A stretch of DNA of 64,000 nucleotides from Pseudomonas poae (GTDB lineage Bacteria; Pseudomonadota; Gammaproteobacteria; Pseudomonadales; Pseudomonadaceae), in the NCBI GenBank assembly GCA_004000515.1, contig CP034537.1, positions 124,001-188,000 of the forward strand, written 5' to 3'. The position numbers were made by a program, and so were the translations under genes. The first letter of the stretch is position 1; each line of letters opens with the position of its first letter. The notes below the pieces were generated by a model. That model saw only the letters and a program-made list of their open reading frames with translations. It had not been told where the DNA came from and searched no databases. This document shows, piece by piece, positions 33,767 to 45,323 of this stretch.

Positions 33767-36700
33767 ATGGGCGCACTGTGGCAAACCGAATCGAGCAAGG
33801 CTGCGAAAGTACAAGGCAGTTCGGACCCAGCGCCTCTACCCAAAAATAAACCCCGGCCCCGCTACTGGCTCCGGTTGTTCTGGCTGATCGTACTGATCGC
33901 ATTGATTGCCCTGGGTTTTGCCGCCAGCAAAGAGATGCGCACCTCACGCCTGCAGGCCCAGGAACTCAGCCGCCTGGCCCGCGACCTTACCTACCAGGTA
34001 AAACCCGGGGCCAGTGATGCCATGGTCTATCCCGGTGCCGGCCCCTTCGACCGGCGCCTGGGCTACAGCGACCTCGGCACGTTCCTACCGCGCCTGCTCA
34101 AGCGCGGTTACGTGATCCAGGACCAGTCGCGCTTCTCACCGCAACTGATGGACTACAGCGCCAAAGGCCTGTTCGTGCCCTACACGGAAAAGATCCAGGC
34201 CGGCCTGTCCATCACCGATTGCCGCGCCGTCCCGTTGTACCAATACAACTACCCGCAACAGCTGTACGACAGCTTCGCGTCGATCCCGCCGCTGGTGATC
34301 AACAGCCTGCTGTTTATCGAAAACCGCGACCTGCTTGACCCCGCCCAACCCCAGGCCAACCCGGCCGTGGACTGGCCGCGTTTTGCCAAGGCCGCGTGGT
34401 CGCAAGTCGCCAAATTGCTGCACTTGCCCGGCCAGAGCGCTGGCGGGAGTACCTTGGCTACTCAACTGGAAAATACCGACACTCGCCGGATGGCCTGACC
34501 GTATCGGGCGGGGAAAAACTGCGGCAGATGTTTTCTGCCGCCGTGCGCGCCTATCACGATGGCCCCGACACCTTGCCCGCACGTAAAAATATCCTGCGCG
34601 ATTACCTCAACAGCGTGCCCCTGTCGGCAGTCCCCGGGCATGGCGAAGTGCATGGCATGGCCGAGGGGTTGCGGGTGTGGTACGGCGCCGATTTCAACAC
34701 GGTCAACCAGGCGTTGCGCGGCCCGGTAAACGCTGAGCAAGGCCTGGCCCTGAGGGAAGTGCTGTCGCTGATCATCGCCCAGCGCCGACCGTCGCATTAC
34801 CTGGCCAAAGGGCGTGATGAGCTGGCGCAACTCACCGACAGCCACCTACGCCTGCTGGCCCAGAACGGGGTGATCACACCTGCGCTGTTGAAGGTGGCAC
34901 TGGCAAGCAAGGTCACTTACCGCGACTGGGTGCAACAACCCACGGTGCAGCCGATCGAGACCAACAAGGGCATCAGCGTTGCACGCAGCCGCCTGGCCGC
35001 CCTGCTCGACCGACCACTGTACGACCTTGACCGCCTCGACCTCTCCGCCACGACCACCCTGCAAGCCCAATTGCAGGGGCAGGTCAGCGACTACCTCAAG
35101 CACCTCGCCGACCCCGACTACGCCCGCCAACTTGGCCTGCTCGGTGAGCGTCTGCTGACACCGGCCAGCACCGCACAAGTGCGTTACAGCTTCACCCTGT
35201 TCGAGCTGACCGCGGACGGCTCACGGGTGCGCGTGCAAACCGACAACACCGACCAGCCCTTCGACATCAACGAAGGCAGCAAGCTGGAACTGGGCTCCAC
35301 CGCCAAGTTGCGGGTGCTCACCACCTACCTGCAAATCATCACCGAGCTGCACGACAAATACGCCGCGCAGGCTCCGGCTGCGCTGAAAAAAATCGCGGTA
35401 GATGACCAGGACCGCTTGAGCCGCTGGGCCCTCGACTACCTGATCCAGGCACCGGACAAGTCTCTGACCAAAATGCTCGACGCCGCCCTCGACCGCACGT
35501 ATTCGGCCAGCCCCGCCGAGAGCTTTTTTCACCGGTGGCGGCCTGCACCACTTCCACAACTTCCGCAGCCAGGACAACGGCCGTAGCCCCAGCCTGCGCG
35601 ATGCGTTGCGTGAGTCGATCAACCTGCCGTTCATTCGCCTGATGCGCGACCTGGTGCGCTACGTCACCTACTCCGGCGAGAACAACAGCGCCGAGTTGCT
35701 CAAGGACGACAACGACCCGCGCCGCCAGGAATACCTCGCAGGTTTCGCTGACCGGGAAGGCACAACCTTCCTGCGCAAGTTCTGGAAGAAGTACCAGAAG
35801 AAAGACACCCAGGCGCGCCTCGAAACCTTCCTCGACAGCCTGCGCCCCACGCCGATTCGCCCGGCCGCGGTGCACCGCTATCTGCTGCCCAATGCCAGTC
35901 AGGAGAGCTTCAACTTGTTTGTGCGTTCACACCTGAACGGTGTCAAAACCACAGAAAAACTCACCGACGAACGCCTGCAAAAACTCTACAAGGACTATGG
36001 CCCCGGCACCTACGACCTGCCCGACCAAGGCTATATCGCCAAGGTGCACCCGCTGGATTTGTGGCTGTTGGGCTACTTGCTCAACCATCCCGAGGCGACC
36101 TTCACTGAAGTGGTCAAGGCCAGCCAGTTCGAACGCCAGGAGGTCTACAGCTGGCTGTTCAAGAGCCGCCATCAAAGCGCACGCGACAGCCGCATCCGCA
36201 CCATGCTGGAGATCGAAGCGTTCCTCGATATTCATCAACGCTGGCAGGCCGTGGGGTATCCGTTCGACCATCTGGTGCCGTCCCTGGCAACCGCAATCGG
36301 CAGCTCCGGTGACCGCCCTGCGGCACTGGCAGAACTGATGGGCATCATCCTCAATGACGGCGTACGGCCCCGCGTATTGCGCATCGACACCCTGCATTTT
36401 GCTGCCGATACGCCGTACGAAACCCGAGTGGTCAACGACCCTGCACCGGGCAAGCGAGTGATGCCGATCGAGGTTGCCCAGGCCTTGCGCGGCGCGCTGT
36501 CCCAGGTAGTGGATGCCGGCACCGCCAAACGCGTGGCTGGCAGTTTCAAACTGGCCGACGGCACCCCGCTGGCCATGGGTGGCAAGACCGGCACCGGGGA
36601 TAACCGTATCGAAGCGATTGGCGCAGGGGGCCGGATTCTCAGCTCAAAATCCATCAACCGTACGGCGACCTTTGTGTTTTACCTGGGCGAGCATCACTTC

Positions 36701-36874
36701 GGTACGTTGACCGCGTTTGTCCCCGGTCAATCCGCCGAACACTTCACTTTTACCTCGGCGTTGCCGGTGCAGGTGCTCAAGGGTATGGCGCCGATCCTGA
36801 TGCCCTACTTGCAGCCGGGTGACCGCACTCAGTGTCTGCCAGTACCGCTTACCAACGGTGCTACGACCCTCTGA
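33767..36874 (+). CDS. Large penicillin-binding-protein-like transglycosylase/transpeptidase (two frameshifts)
   Basis: Membrane-anchored periplasmic protein of about 1035 residues. A helix at about residues 37-53 anchors it. The glycosyltransferase region shows LLFIENRDLLD (catalytic Glu) and GGSTLATQLEK. A penicillin-binding domain follows, with SxxK as ELGSTAKL and KTG as GGKTGTGD. Two shifts break the frame: A4 at 34470-34473 (one A short, giving LEKYRHSPDGLTVSGG) and T6 at 35524-35529 (one T too many, giving ESFFTGGGLHHFHN). They compensate. It is longer than PBP1a/1b; similar unnamed proteins exist in Pseudomonas. Its role in wall synthesis is inferred. Confidence 0.82.
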
Positions 36875-36957
36875 CAATAAGCGCCGCCTTGGATGATAGT
36901 GGTGGTTTGCCCGGGCTTCTAAATTGGTCTCTCCGCAAACCGCATCAGAGACCCGTT

Positions 36958-37917
36958 ATGGATATCCGAATCAACCACCGCAACATGACCCGCGAACAGA
37001 AAAACACCTTGGTCGAAGCCATGCTGCGCTTGAAAAACGACACACCCAGCGTGCTGCGTCCCGGCCATCAAAGCCGCTATGACGATTTTGTACAGGTGCA
37101 TAAAGACGCCATGGGCGGCCCCGGCCAGTTCACGCCCATGCCCCACCGCAGCCCACTGTTTTTCCCTTGGCATCGGGTGTTCCTGCGCCAGTTCGAACGG
37201 GCACTGCAAATCACCGCGAATGACACCAGCATCACTTTGCCGTTCTGGGACTGGACACTGAACGGCCCCAACGATCCCTTCACCTCGAGCTTTCTTGGCG
37301 GCAATGGCGACCGCGCCCAAGATAATCGAGTGGTCACCGGCCCATTCGCCCAGCATGCCGGACGCTTCGACGTAAAGATCTGGGACCTGGACATCGGTGA
37401 CCCCGGCCTGCGCCGTGAGTTCGGCGATGAAGCCGGTGCCCATCTGCCGGATAACGACCAGGTGAGCGCCGCCTTGTCGAGGACGCCCTACGCTGGCGGC
37501 CCAGACAGTTGGGTGAATTTTTGCGAAGGCATGCTGCATGACCCCGTGCATCGATGGGTGGGAGGCAATATGTCGTTTCCCACCTCGCCGAATGACCCGG
37601 TGTTCTTCCTGCATCACTGCTACCTCGACCTATTGTGGGAACGTTGGAAGCGCCAGCACCCGACCAGTGCCCCCTACCTGCCACAAACCAGCGTCCCCGG
37701 TATGGATCTGGAAGCAACACTGGTGTTTCACGCCTCCGGCAACACGGCACCCTGGGAGCAGACCTGGACCGTGAGCGACGTGATCACCACCGAAGCCCTG
37801 GATTACACCTATGGAGTGTTCACCAGCCCGCCACCGACCTGCCTGCCTCAACCACCGGCCTGCTCGCCCACACCGGGCCCTGTGGTGGACTTTGTCACTC
37901 ACGAAGTAACTAACTAA
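36958..37917 (+). CDS. Tyrosinase-family copper oxidase
   Basis: Type 3 copper enzyme of 319 residues, oxidising phenols to quinones. Copper site A: HKDAMGG, then MPHRSPLFFPWHRVFLRQFE. Copper site B: GMLHDPVHRW and the HHCYLDLLWERW helix preceded by DPVFFLH. All six expected His residues appear present. There is no signal peptide and no caddie gene next to it. The Cys/Pro-rich tail (about 285-312) is unusual. I start at the ATG at 36958 because the open frame upstream overlaps the PBP end and has no homology. Melanin formation is possible but not shown. Confidence 0.88.
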   Translation: MDIRINHRNMTREQKNTLVEAMLRLKNDTPSVLRPGHQSRYDDFVQVHKDAMGGPGQFTPMPHRSPLFFPWHRVFLRQFERALQITANDTSITLPFWDWTLNGPNDPFTSSFLGGNGDRAQDNRVVTGPFAQHAGRFDVKIWDLDIGDPGLRREFGDEAGAHLPDNDQVSAALSRTPYAGGPDSWVNFCEGMLHDPVHRWVGGNMSFPTSPNDPVFFLHHCYLDLLWERWKRQHPTSAPYLPQTSVPGMDLEATLVFHASGNTAPWEQTWTVSDVITTEALDYTYGVFTSPPPTCLPQPPACSPTPGPVVDFVTHEVTN

Positions 37918-37980
37918 CCACAGGTGCCCGCCCCGCCTCCCTAGGCTGATGGCCTTGTCCACGACTCAAGGTCATCCGCC

Positions 37981-40900
37981 ATGCCTGCCACACCGGATAA
38001 AGGTCCGCACTATTCATTGATCCAAAACAACCTGCCCGACTGGTTAACGACCGCCGCCTGGCAACGGGCACAGGCGCTGAGCCAGGCCCACTTGGGGCTA
38101 CTGCCCGAACTATTGCACGCGCCCGCCGCGCTACACAGCCCGGCCAAGGTCGCCAATGCCAGAGCCTGGGCCTCACAAAACACCGTCGATCAACGCCTGA
38201 AGGCGCTGCAAGATGTGTACGCATTTGCCGAGCCCTTGCTGACCGCTGCCCTGCAGCACCGCTACGCGTTGACGCTGGATGTACGCGCCACCCATCTGTT
38301 TTTGGTCAGTGTCAGGGGCCGTTTCTCAAGGGCAGTACCAGCCGCACCGTGTCGTTGCTTAATGCGGCCCTGCGAAATTTTTCCAGCAGTGAACATTTCA
38401 GCCACAGCTCTCGCTACATCAGTCAACCGGACGCACTTGGGCACTTCGAGATCAAGGCGCACCATAGCCGAATGAGCATCGAGCAATTCATCGCCCTATG
38501 CCGCGAACTGGACCTAGGTGCGCAATACGCACGTCACCTGACACAACACCTGCTGCCACCGCTGGAAGCCGACCGGCATAGCCTGCAAGCCGAGGTCATC
38601 GCCAGCCAGCAGGCAGCCCTGAACAGTGCTGCGCACCTGGTCCAACTACGCGGCGACATCGAGCCGCAGGCTTTCCACCTGCTGCAACGCTGCGTGAAGG
38701 GTGAGCGCGGGGTAATGCAGTTTTATCGATTACGTATCATGAACACGCTGCTGACCGGCATCCTGTTGATCGCCGCCGATCTTGACCTGGCGAAGGACAT
38801 TATGCCGGTGGTGGTGTATATCCCCCATGATCCCCACGGTGCCATTCAGGCTTACCCCAGCACACTGGCGTTTCGTGATGCGCTGACAATGAAGCTGCAG
38901 GACCCTGCCTACCGGCAGTTCTTCAGTCAGTTTGTGGACCAGCAGCAGCGGGGCGTTTTTATCGACGGACTGCAACAACGCGCGCCCTACAGCGCAAGTC
39001 GCATCGACGGCGAGTTGTGGCCGCAGATGTACCAGGCAGCGCTGAATAAAATGCTCAACGACGGCCGCGAACTCGCAGTGTCTACGGCAGATGCCGACAG
39101 TCATGCACGCTGGGCCTGGTGGGACTCGTTCAGTCATACCCTTGAGGGTGTACTCAACGTGGCGCTGATGGTCATCACGCCGTTCGTGCCGTTACTGGGA
39201 GAGGTGATGCTGGCCTACACCGCCTACCAACTGCTGGACGAAGTGGTCGAAGGCGTGGTTGACCTGGCCGAGGGCCAAGCGCTGGACGCCGTGAGGCATC
39301 TAGTGGGCGTGGTGAGTGATGTGGTGCAGTTGGCGACGTTCGGTGTTGGCGGCAAACTGGCCCAGTCGGCGTTCGTCAACCAACTCAAGGCGGTCGAGGT
39401 CAACGGCAAGACGCGACTATGGAACCCTGATCCGACGCCGTATAAGCAGGCCGTGCAATTACCGGCTGACTCCCTGCCGGACGAGCTGGGCGTACATACG
39501 CACGCAGGGCAAAAAATCTTGCCCATGGACGGCGCACAGTACGCCCTCAAGCTCGACCCGGCCAGCAACCAGCATCGCATCCTGCATGCCACCCGCGCCG
39601 ACGCCTATGCGCCAACGATCCGCCGCAACGACAGCCCGCAAGCCTGGAATGACCGACGGCGCCTGCTCGAATTGGGGCCATACACTGACGCCCAACAGCA
39701 GCAGATTCTTGCCACCAGCGGCCTTGATCATGACGCGCTGCGCGCAGTACAGGCCGACCAGGTAGCCGCGCCGCTATTGGATGAAACACTCAAACGCATG
39801 CAACTGAACCAGCAGGCGGCGCAACTGCCCGAACGACTGCGCGCCGGCGAACCGGTTGATCAGGACACCTATTGGAGCCCCTACATCGCCCGCGAACTGC
39901 CGGGTTGGCCACAGGACCGGGCGATCCTTGTGTATGAAAACGCGGATCTCAGCGGCGACCACCTGCGCTTTGGCGAAGACGATGCGCCGCACACAGTGTC
40001 CATCAGCCGTGAAGACTTGAACCAAGGCAAATTACCCGAACGCCTGGTGGACAGCATGGACAGCACACAGCTCACACACCTGCTGGGCGAGCTGCCAGAA
40101 GGCCGCTCGGCACAAATCAATGTACTGCGCAATCGCCTCGCCGACCAACTCGCCCAACGCCAGGGTTCGTTGTTCGCTTACCTGTACCGCAACAGCGAAG
40201 ACCTCACCACCGAGCGTGGCCTACGGGTGCGGGAGGCCTGCCCCGGACTGCCGAAAACGCTGGTAAACAACGTACTCAGCCACGCACAACCGGATGAGCT
40301 GACCACCCTGGACACCGAACGGCATCTGCCCTTGCGCCTGAAAAACCTCGCCCGGGAGCTGCACGGACAAGCCCTGGCTGCCGAAGCGTTCCAGGGTTTT
40401 TATGACCCTCACCTGCTTGGCCCAGTCACCGAGCAAATGGTCCTCGATACGTTGCGCGTGTACAGCGACAGCCTGGAAGATTGCCGCATCGAAATCCGCC
40501 AGCACTCGCCCATCGCCAATGTGCGTGCCAGTGCCGGCCCGCAAAACGCTCGCTCTCAGCGGCTGCTGCTGAATAAAGACCGACACTACGAGGTTTACGA
40601 CAACGGTCAGGCCCGAGGCAAACCCGCCAGCGATTTGTTCGATGCCGTGCTTGACGCACTGCCCCCGCACAAAACCAAAGCCCTGGGTTTCGCACCGGGT
40701 GAAGGTGCGGCATTCAAACGCTGGATAATCGACACATTGCGCACACCGCAACAGCGTCGCGAGCTGTGGGCGGATTCGCCGCTCGGGGAAGCACAGTCCA
40801 CTGACACCCTGGTACTTCTGCAAAAACCCATGCACCGCGCGGCAGCCTGGCTGTGCGACCTGTTCCCCGATCCGTTGGAACAAAGGGTCAAGACGCTTTA

Positions 40901-42829
40901 TCCGTATGCCGAACAAACCATGATCGATACCTACCTGCAGACCCTCGCCGACCCGCTTCAACGCCAGCGCTTCGAAGCACGAAAGCTTGAGAAGGACGAG
41001 TTGCATCGCGAACTCACGCAGTGGATCACCCACGTGCCGGACGATGAACCGGCAGACATCGGCGAACAGCGCCTGTACCTGGCTAAATCGTTGCTACGGG
41101 CCTGGGAAGAAAACATCGACGCAGACGAAACCGGCATTCGCGTGAGCGTACGTAGCATACGGTTGCCCGGTTTGCTGGCGAACCTGCGGCTGAGCGCCAA
41201 CTTCGATCATGTGTTGCACCTGGATTTGATCGACGCCCAACTCTTGGATACCGATACGTCATTTCTCACGAACTTCCCGCGACTGATCAGCCTTAGCCTG
41301 CGCAACAACAGACTGACGCGATTGCCAACGCCCCTGCAGGGCATGACGTCGCTGACGCACTTGAGCCTGGAGAGCAACCCCATCACATGGGACACCGCCG
41401 GCTTGAGCCAACTCGCCGACATGTCCCAACTGCGGCAACTGAACCTGAGCCATAACCGTGGCTTGACCCGAGCACCAGACCTGGGAGGCCTGGCGCATCT
41501 AGAAGCCTTGTCGTTGAACAACACCGGCATCAGCGAATGGCCTGACGGTTTGTTTGAACAGTCCAGGCCTTGGGGCTTCTACCTGGACATGCAAAACACC
41601 GCCATCAACAGCGTGCCGCAATTCTTGCCGTGGGCGCCCGAAGCCGAAGTAGTGGCCTGGGCCCGCCTTGACCGCAACCGATTGAGCGCGAGCGCCGAAC
41701 AGCAATTGATCAGTTACCGACTGGCAGCCGGTTTGGACCCTTACCGTACGTATCCGCCCAAAGGCGACAGCCAATTCTGGCTGGCCAACCAACCAGTGGC
41801 GCTTCAAGAAAAATTGAAACAACAGTGGCTGGACCTTGAACAGGAGCACGGCGCCCAAGGTTTTTCGAGGTCCTGAAAAGCCTGGAACATTCGGATGTGT
41901 TTGAAGACGCGCGCGACGAAGCACGCTACGCACGCGGCCGCGCGCAACTGACCGACAAAGTCTGGCGCATGCTGCGGGCCATGCACGGCGACCACGCACT
42001 GCGTTCGCGCCTGTTCTTGATGGCTGGCAACCCAGTCACCTGCGCCGATGCCGGAGCACACATCTTTAATGCGATGGGGGTCGAGGTGCGCTTGGCAGAG
42101 ATCAGCCGGGAGCCATCCGCCGCCCTGCGCGAGCGCGAACTGGTCGGGCTGGCCCGGGGCAAGTCACGCCTGGACCGGCTCAACCGATTCGCCCAGGCCG
42201 ATATCCGCCAACGCATCGCACCGGTCTCGGACGGCGGACAAGGCCTGCGTTTCAGCACGCAGTTGGTTGACGGCGTGCCAGGCACGGTGGATGAAGTAGA
42301 GGTTTACATGGCCTATCACAGCGCCTTGCAAGGCCGCCTGAAACTGCCTTGGGTGTCGCCGCACATGCGCTATCGGGCCACGGCCGATGTCGGCCTGACA
42401 CAGCTGGAAAATGCGTTCGATCATGTGTCGGGGCAGGAAGCCGGCGACGGGCTGGTAATAGCCCTGTTGGAACAACCGTTCTGGGAGCAATACCTGCGCG
42501 AAACCCATGCGCCGCGTTTCCAGGCCAGCCTCGACCGCGCCCATGCGCTAAGCGATTCACTCGATGACCTGCTATTTGCCCAGAACCAATGGGCCGGTGC
42601 GACGCCTGCGGAACGCATCACCCTACGATCCGGCCTGCTGGCACTGGCCGATGCACTGGGCGTGCCTCACGCCGAAGTGCTCAGTGGCCAGCCGATGACG
42701 ACGCAGGCCTACGAACGCATTCTTGCCAGCGGTTTCAGCGAGGACATCCCCAGCGAATCGAACCTGGCTCGACATTTGACCCGCGAGGCGCTGCAGCGGC
42801 TGGATGCGCATGAGGCCGGCACCCTCTGA
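37981..42829 (+). CDS. NEL-type E3 ubiquitin ligase with DUF6543 and leucine-rich repeats (two frameshifts)
   Basis: Giant protein of about 1616 residues. The N-terminal two thirds match the DUF6543 (dermonecrotic-toxin-like) region. Leucine-rich repeats lie at about 1060-1220 (LISLSLRNNRLTRLP; LTHLSLESNPIT). A C-terminal NEL domain has its catalytic Cys in NPVTCADAG (codon 42041-42043, about residue 1355), like IpaH/SspH effectors that ubiquitinate host proteins. Two single-base losses break the frame: G4 at 38315-38318 (restored GPFLKGSTSRTV) and T5 at 41861-41865 (restored GFFEVLKSLEHSDVFED). No secretion genes are nearby, so the export route and target are open. Confidence 0.85.
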
Positions 42830-42891
42830 ACGGGTGATCCAAAACAGTTGTGGGAGCAGACCGTTTGTCGGAGCGCGTTGCGCAGCGATAA

Positions 42892-42913
42892 AGATATATC
42901 TTAAGTTATATCT
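42892..42913. promoter_or_regulatory. Operator of the PadR/SIP pair (YqjI/NfeR type)
   Basis: AGATATATCTTAAGTTATATCT is palindromic at 20 of 22 positions. It lies 24 bases before the padR start. E. coli YqjI (NfeR) binds AT-rich inverted repeats before its own gene and yqjH, whose homologue follows here. Confidence 0.7.
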
Positions 42914-42937
42914 AGACACACACAGAGGCTCCCACCT

Positions 42938-43456
42938 ATGCGAGACCATCCTCACCAGCGCGACGGCTTCGACCCGCGCGCAGGCCGGTCGCGGCCCCCG
43001 GGTGTTTGCACCCGGCGACCTGAAATTGCTGCTGCCGGCGCTGATCGCCGAGCAGCCCTGCCACGGCTATGACCTGATCCGCCAGATCGAAAGCCTGTTC
43101 GACGGCGCCTACACCCCAAGCCCCGGCGTGATCTACCCAACCCTGACCTTTCTGGAAGAAAGCGATTTGATCCAGGGCGACGCCGATGGCGGAAAAAACG
43201 CTACACAATTACCGACGCCGGTCGTCTCTTCTTAAGCGAGCAGCAGGTGGCGTTGGACGGCGTGCGCATGCGCATCGATGTGAGCAAACGCTCATTGCGC
43301 GGCCATGACCGCCCGCCCGAAATCCACGAGGCGGTGCATAACCTGCGCCACGCCCTGCACTCGCACCACGGGCGCTGGAGCCCGGAAGAAATCGTTCGTG
43401 TCGCGGCGCTGCTCAATCGCACCGCTCAAGCCATTGCCGACGGGAAAGACCAATGA
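42938..43456 (+). CDS. PadR-family regulator, YqjI/NfeR-like (two frameshifts)
   Basis: DNA-binding repressor of 172 residues. The winged helix spans about residues 28-100 (LLLPALIAEQPCHGYDLIRQIE; SPGVIYPTLTFLEESDLI, cores cited). The His-containing N-terminal extension (MRDHPHQRDG) resembles the metal-binding tail of E. coli YqjI, which senses nickel. Two shifts break the frame: an extra C at 42985-42986 (corrected GGRGPRVFAPGDL) and one A short in 43193-43198 (corrected GGKKRYTITDAGRLFL). They compensate. Its stop overlaps the start of the SIP gene (ATGA), so both are co-translated. Confidence 0.82.
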
Positions 43457-44220
43457 ATAGCCAAGTGATCCACCGCGTAAGCCACGAAATCAAACGCCGC
43501 CGTCTTGAAGTACTGCGAGTGGTCGACATCACCCCGCGCATGCGCCGCATCACCCTCGGCGGGCCTGAGCTGGCGGGGTTTGTCAGCCTGGGCAGTGACG
43601 ACCACATCAAGCTGCTGTTCCCGCAGAACGCCGCCGAACAGGCCGCGCTGGAAAGCCCCACCTTCAACATCAAGGGTGACGGCCCGCAACCGGCGATGCG
43701 CGACTACACGCCACGCCGTTTCGACCTGAGCATCGGCGAGTTGGACATCGATTTTGTCCTGCATGGCGATGGCCCTGCGTCCACCTGGGCCGATCAGGTG
43801 CAGGTCGGCCAGCACCTGTATATCGGCGGGCCACGCGGCTCGATGATCGTGCCGGACATCTTCGACAGCTACCTGCTGATCGGCGATGAAACCGCCCTGC
43901 CCGCCATCGCACGGCGCCTGGAAGAGTTGCCGGCCGGGCGCACCGTACTGGCCGTGATTGAAATCGCCAACGCGGCAGAAAAGCAGGCGCTGAACAGTGC
44001 CGCGAACGTCGACGTGATCTGGGTGATTCGTGGCGAGGACGACCTGCTGGAGACCGTGCAGAAACTGACGCTGCCAAGTGGCTCGCTGTACAGCTTTGTT
44101 GCCACTGAGACCAAGCTGTCACGCCAGGTTCGCCGGGTACTGCTGGATACGCACAAGGTCAATGAGGAGTTCCTCAAGGCCGTGGGTTACTGGCGTGCCG
44201 AAGGCAGCGAAGAAGAGTGA
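43453..44220 (+). CDS. Siderophore-interacting (SIP) ferric-chelate reductase, YqjH/NfeF-like
   Basis: Flavin enzyme of 255 residues that would reduce ferric siderophore using NAD(P)H to release iron. It has the FAD-binding RDYTPRRFD motif near residue 81, WADQVQVGQHLYIGGPRGS, and the pyridine-nucleotide region LLIGDETALPAIARRLEELPAG (core). The C-terminal GYWRAEGSEEE is typical of the family. Coupling to a PadR gene matches E. coli yqjI-yqjH, in which nickel excess raises expression to correct iron imbalance. A similar role is likely here by synteny. Confidence 0.9.
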   Translation: MNSQVIHRVSHEIKRRRLEVLRVVDITPRMRRITLGGPELAGFVSLGSDDHIKLLFPQNAAEQAALESPTFNIKGDGPQPAMRDYTPRRFDLSIGELDIDFVLHGDGPASTWADQVQVGQHLYIGGPRGSMIVPDIFDSYLLIGDETALPAIARRLEELPAGRTVLAVIEIANAAEKQALNSAANVDVIWVIRGEDDLLETVQKLTLPSGSLYSFVATETKLSRQVRRVLLDTHKVNEEFLKAVGYWRAEGSEEE

Positions 44221-44245
44221 TATCTCAAACACACTAGAGCTCCAA

Positions 44246-44335
44246 TGTGGGAGCTGGCTTGCCTGCGATGGCAGTGCATCAGCAGGCAATTCATTAGCTG
44301 ACACACCGTCATCGCGGGCAAGCCCGGCTCCCACA
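44246..44335. repeat. REPIN (diverged right arm)
   Basis: Left arm TGTGGGAGCTGGCTTGCCTG, right arm with CGCGGGCAAGCCCGGCTCCCACA (two changes from the common form), between convergent genes. Confidence 0.88.
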
Positions 44336-44962
44336 TTAGCTCGAAGGTGTTTTCAACAACCTGTCCAGCCCCAGCACCGTCAATGCAATCACGATGAACC
44401 CCGCCAATATCCCCCCGGCATTCACAAACACCTGTGGATAACCGAGCGCATCCACATCAATGAACGGGTACTGATACTGCCCAAGCAAATGCCCCCGCAA
44501 CAGCACATAGGCGAAGTACACCAACGGGTAGATCACCCAGGCGCCGATGTGTTTGAACCGCAGGCTGCCCTTGGGCACCCACCGCCACCAGTAGATAAAA
44601 AACAGCGTCGGCATCACGTCGTGCAGCAGTTCGTCGGCGACAAATTGGAAGCCTTCGGGCTGCCACAAATGCCGCAGCAGCAGGTTGTAAGCCAGGCTCA
44701 CCACCACGATGCTGATAGCGATACCGCTGCTGATTCCGGGTGCCAGAAAAAACCGCTTCGCGGCTGAATCACGCTGGACCAGGGCATAACTCAACACCAC
44801 GACGACCAGGGTGTTGGTCAGCACGGTGAAGAAGCTGAAGAAGTTGATCAAGCCGCCCAGCAGGCTGGCGCCGGTGGACCAGCGTGAATAGAAAATCAGG
44901 TACTGCTGAATCGCCAGCCCCACCCAACCGGCCAGCGCCGCCACTGCGACAAAGCGCTTCAC
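44336..44962 (-). CDS. Pr6Pr family membrane protein
   Basis: Membrane protein of 208 residues with about six helices (about 3-20, 36-60, 80-98, 112-127, 140-160, 183-200). The pattern FFSFFTVLTNTLV and DELLHDVMPTLFFIYWW is typical of the Pr6Pr family, whose function is unknown. The start is GTG at 44962, four bases after the end of the VF530 gene, so the two are one transcript. Confidence 0.82.
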   Translation of the reverse strand: MKRFVAVAALAGWVGLAIQQYLIFYSRWSTGASLLGGLINFFSFFTVLTNTLVVVVLSYALVQRDSAAKRFFLAPGISSGIAISIVVVSLAYNLLLRHLWQPEGFQFVADELLHDVMPTLFFIYWWRWVPKGSLRFKHIGAWVIYPLVYFAYVLLRGHLLGQYQYPFIDVDALGYPQVFVNAGGILAGFIVIALTVLGLDRLLKTPSS

Positions 44963-44966
44963 AGAC

Positions 44967-45200
44967 TCAATCCAGCGGACGTTTGGTGCGCATCAGCTTG
45001 ACGTACAACGCTTCGACTTTTTCCCGCGCCCAGGGGGTTTTGCGCAGGAACGTGAGGCTCGACTTGATGCTCGGGTCGCTCTTGAAGCAGCGGATATCAA
45101 TGCGTTCGGCCAGGCCGTCCCATTCGTAATGCTCCACTAGCGTGGTGAGGACGTGTTGCAGGGTCACGCCGTGAAGTGGGTCGTTGCTTGTCGCGGTCAT
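44967..45200 (-). CDS. VF530 family protein (DUF2132)
   Basis: Small protein of 77 residues, [20 protein letters not shown] at the start, then [31 protein letters not shown] (core region 36-66). This matches the VF530/DUF2132 family, a compact helical fold annotated as DNA-binding by structure only. Role unknown. It lies upstream of the Pr6Pr gene. Confidence 0.85.
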   Translation of the reverse strand: MTATSNDPLHGVTLQHVLTTLVEHYEWDGLAERIDIRCFKSDPSIKSSLTFLRKTPWAREKVEALYVKLMRTKRPLD

Positions 45201-45323
45201 GCCGGGCCTTTTGCAAAAGAGGAAACACAGCCGCGCACCTTAGCCGACGGGGCGTACAGGTGGAAGCACCGCATTGAATATAGACCCTTGGGAAAAGTTC
45301 CCCTTTTCAGCGAAAAAAGAGAT

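Noticed and set aside
37981..42829. Reading the NEL ligase as a pseudogene
   Set aside because: Both breaks are single-base homopolymer changes with intact, well-conserved frames on each side, and many unrelated genes show the same pattern.
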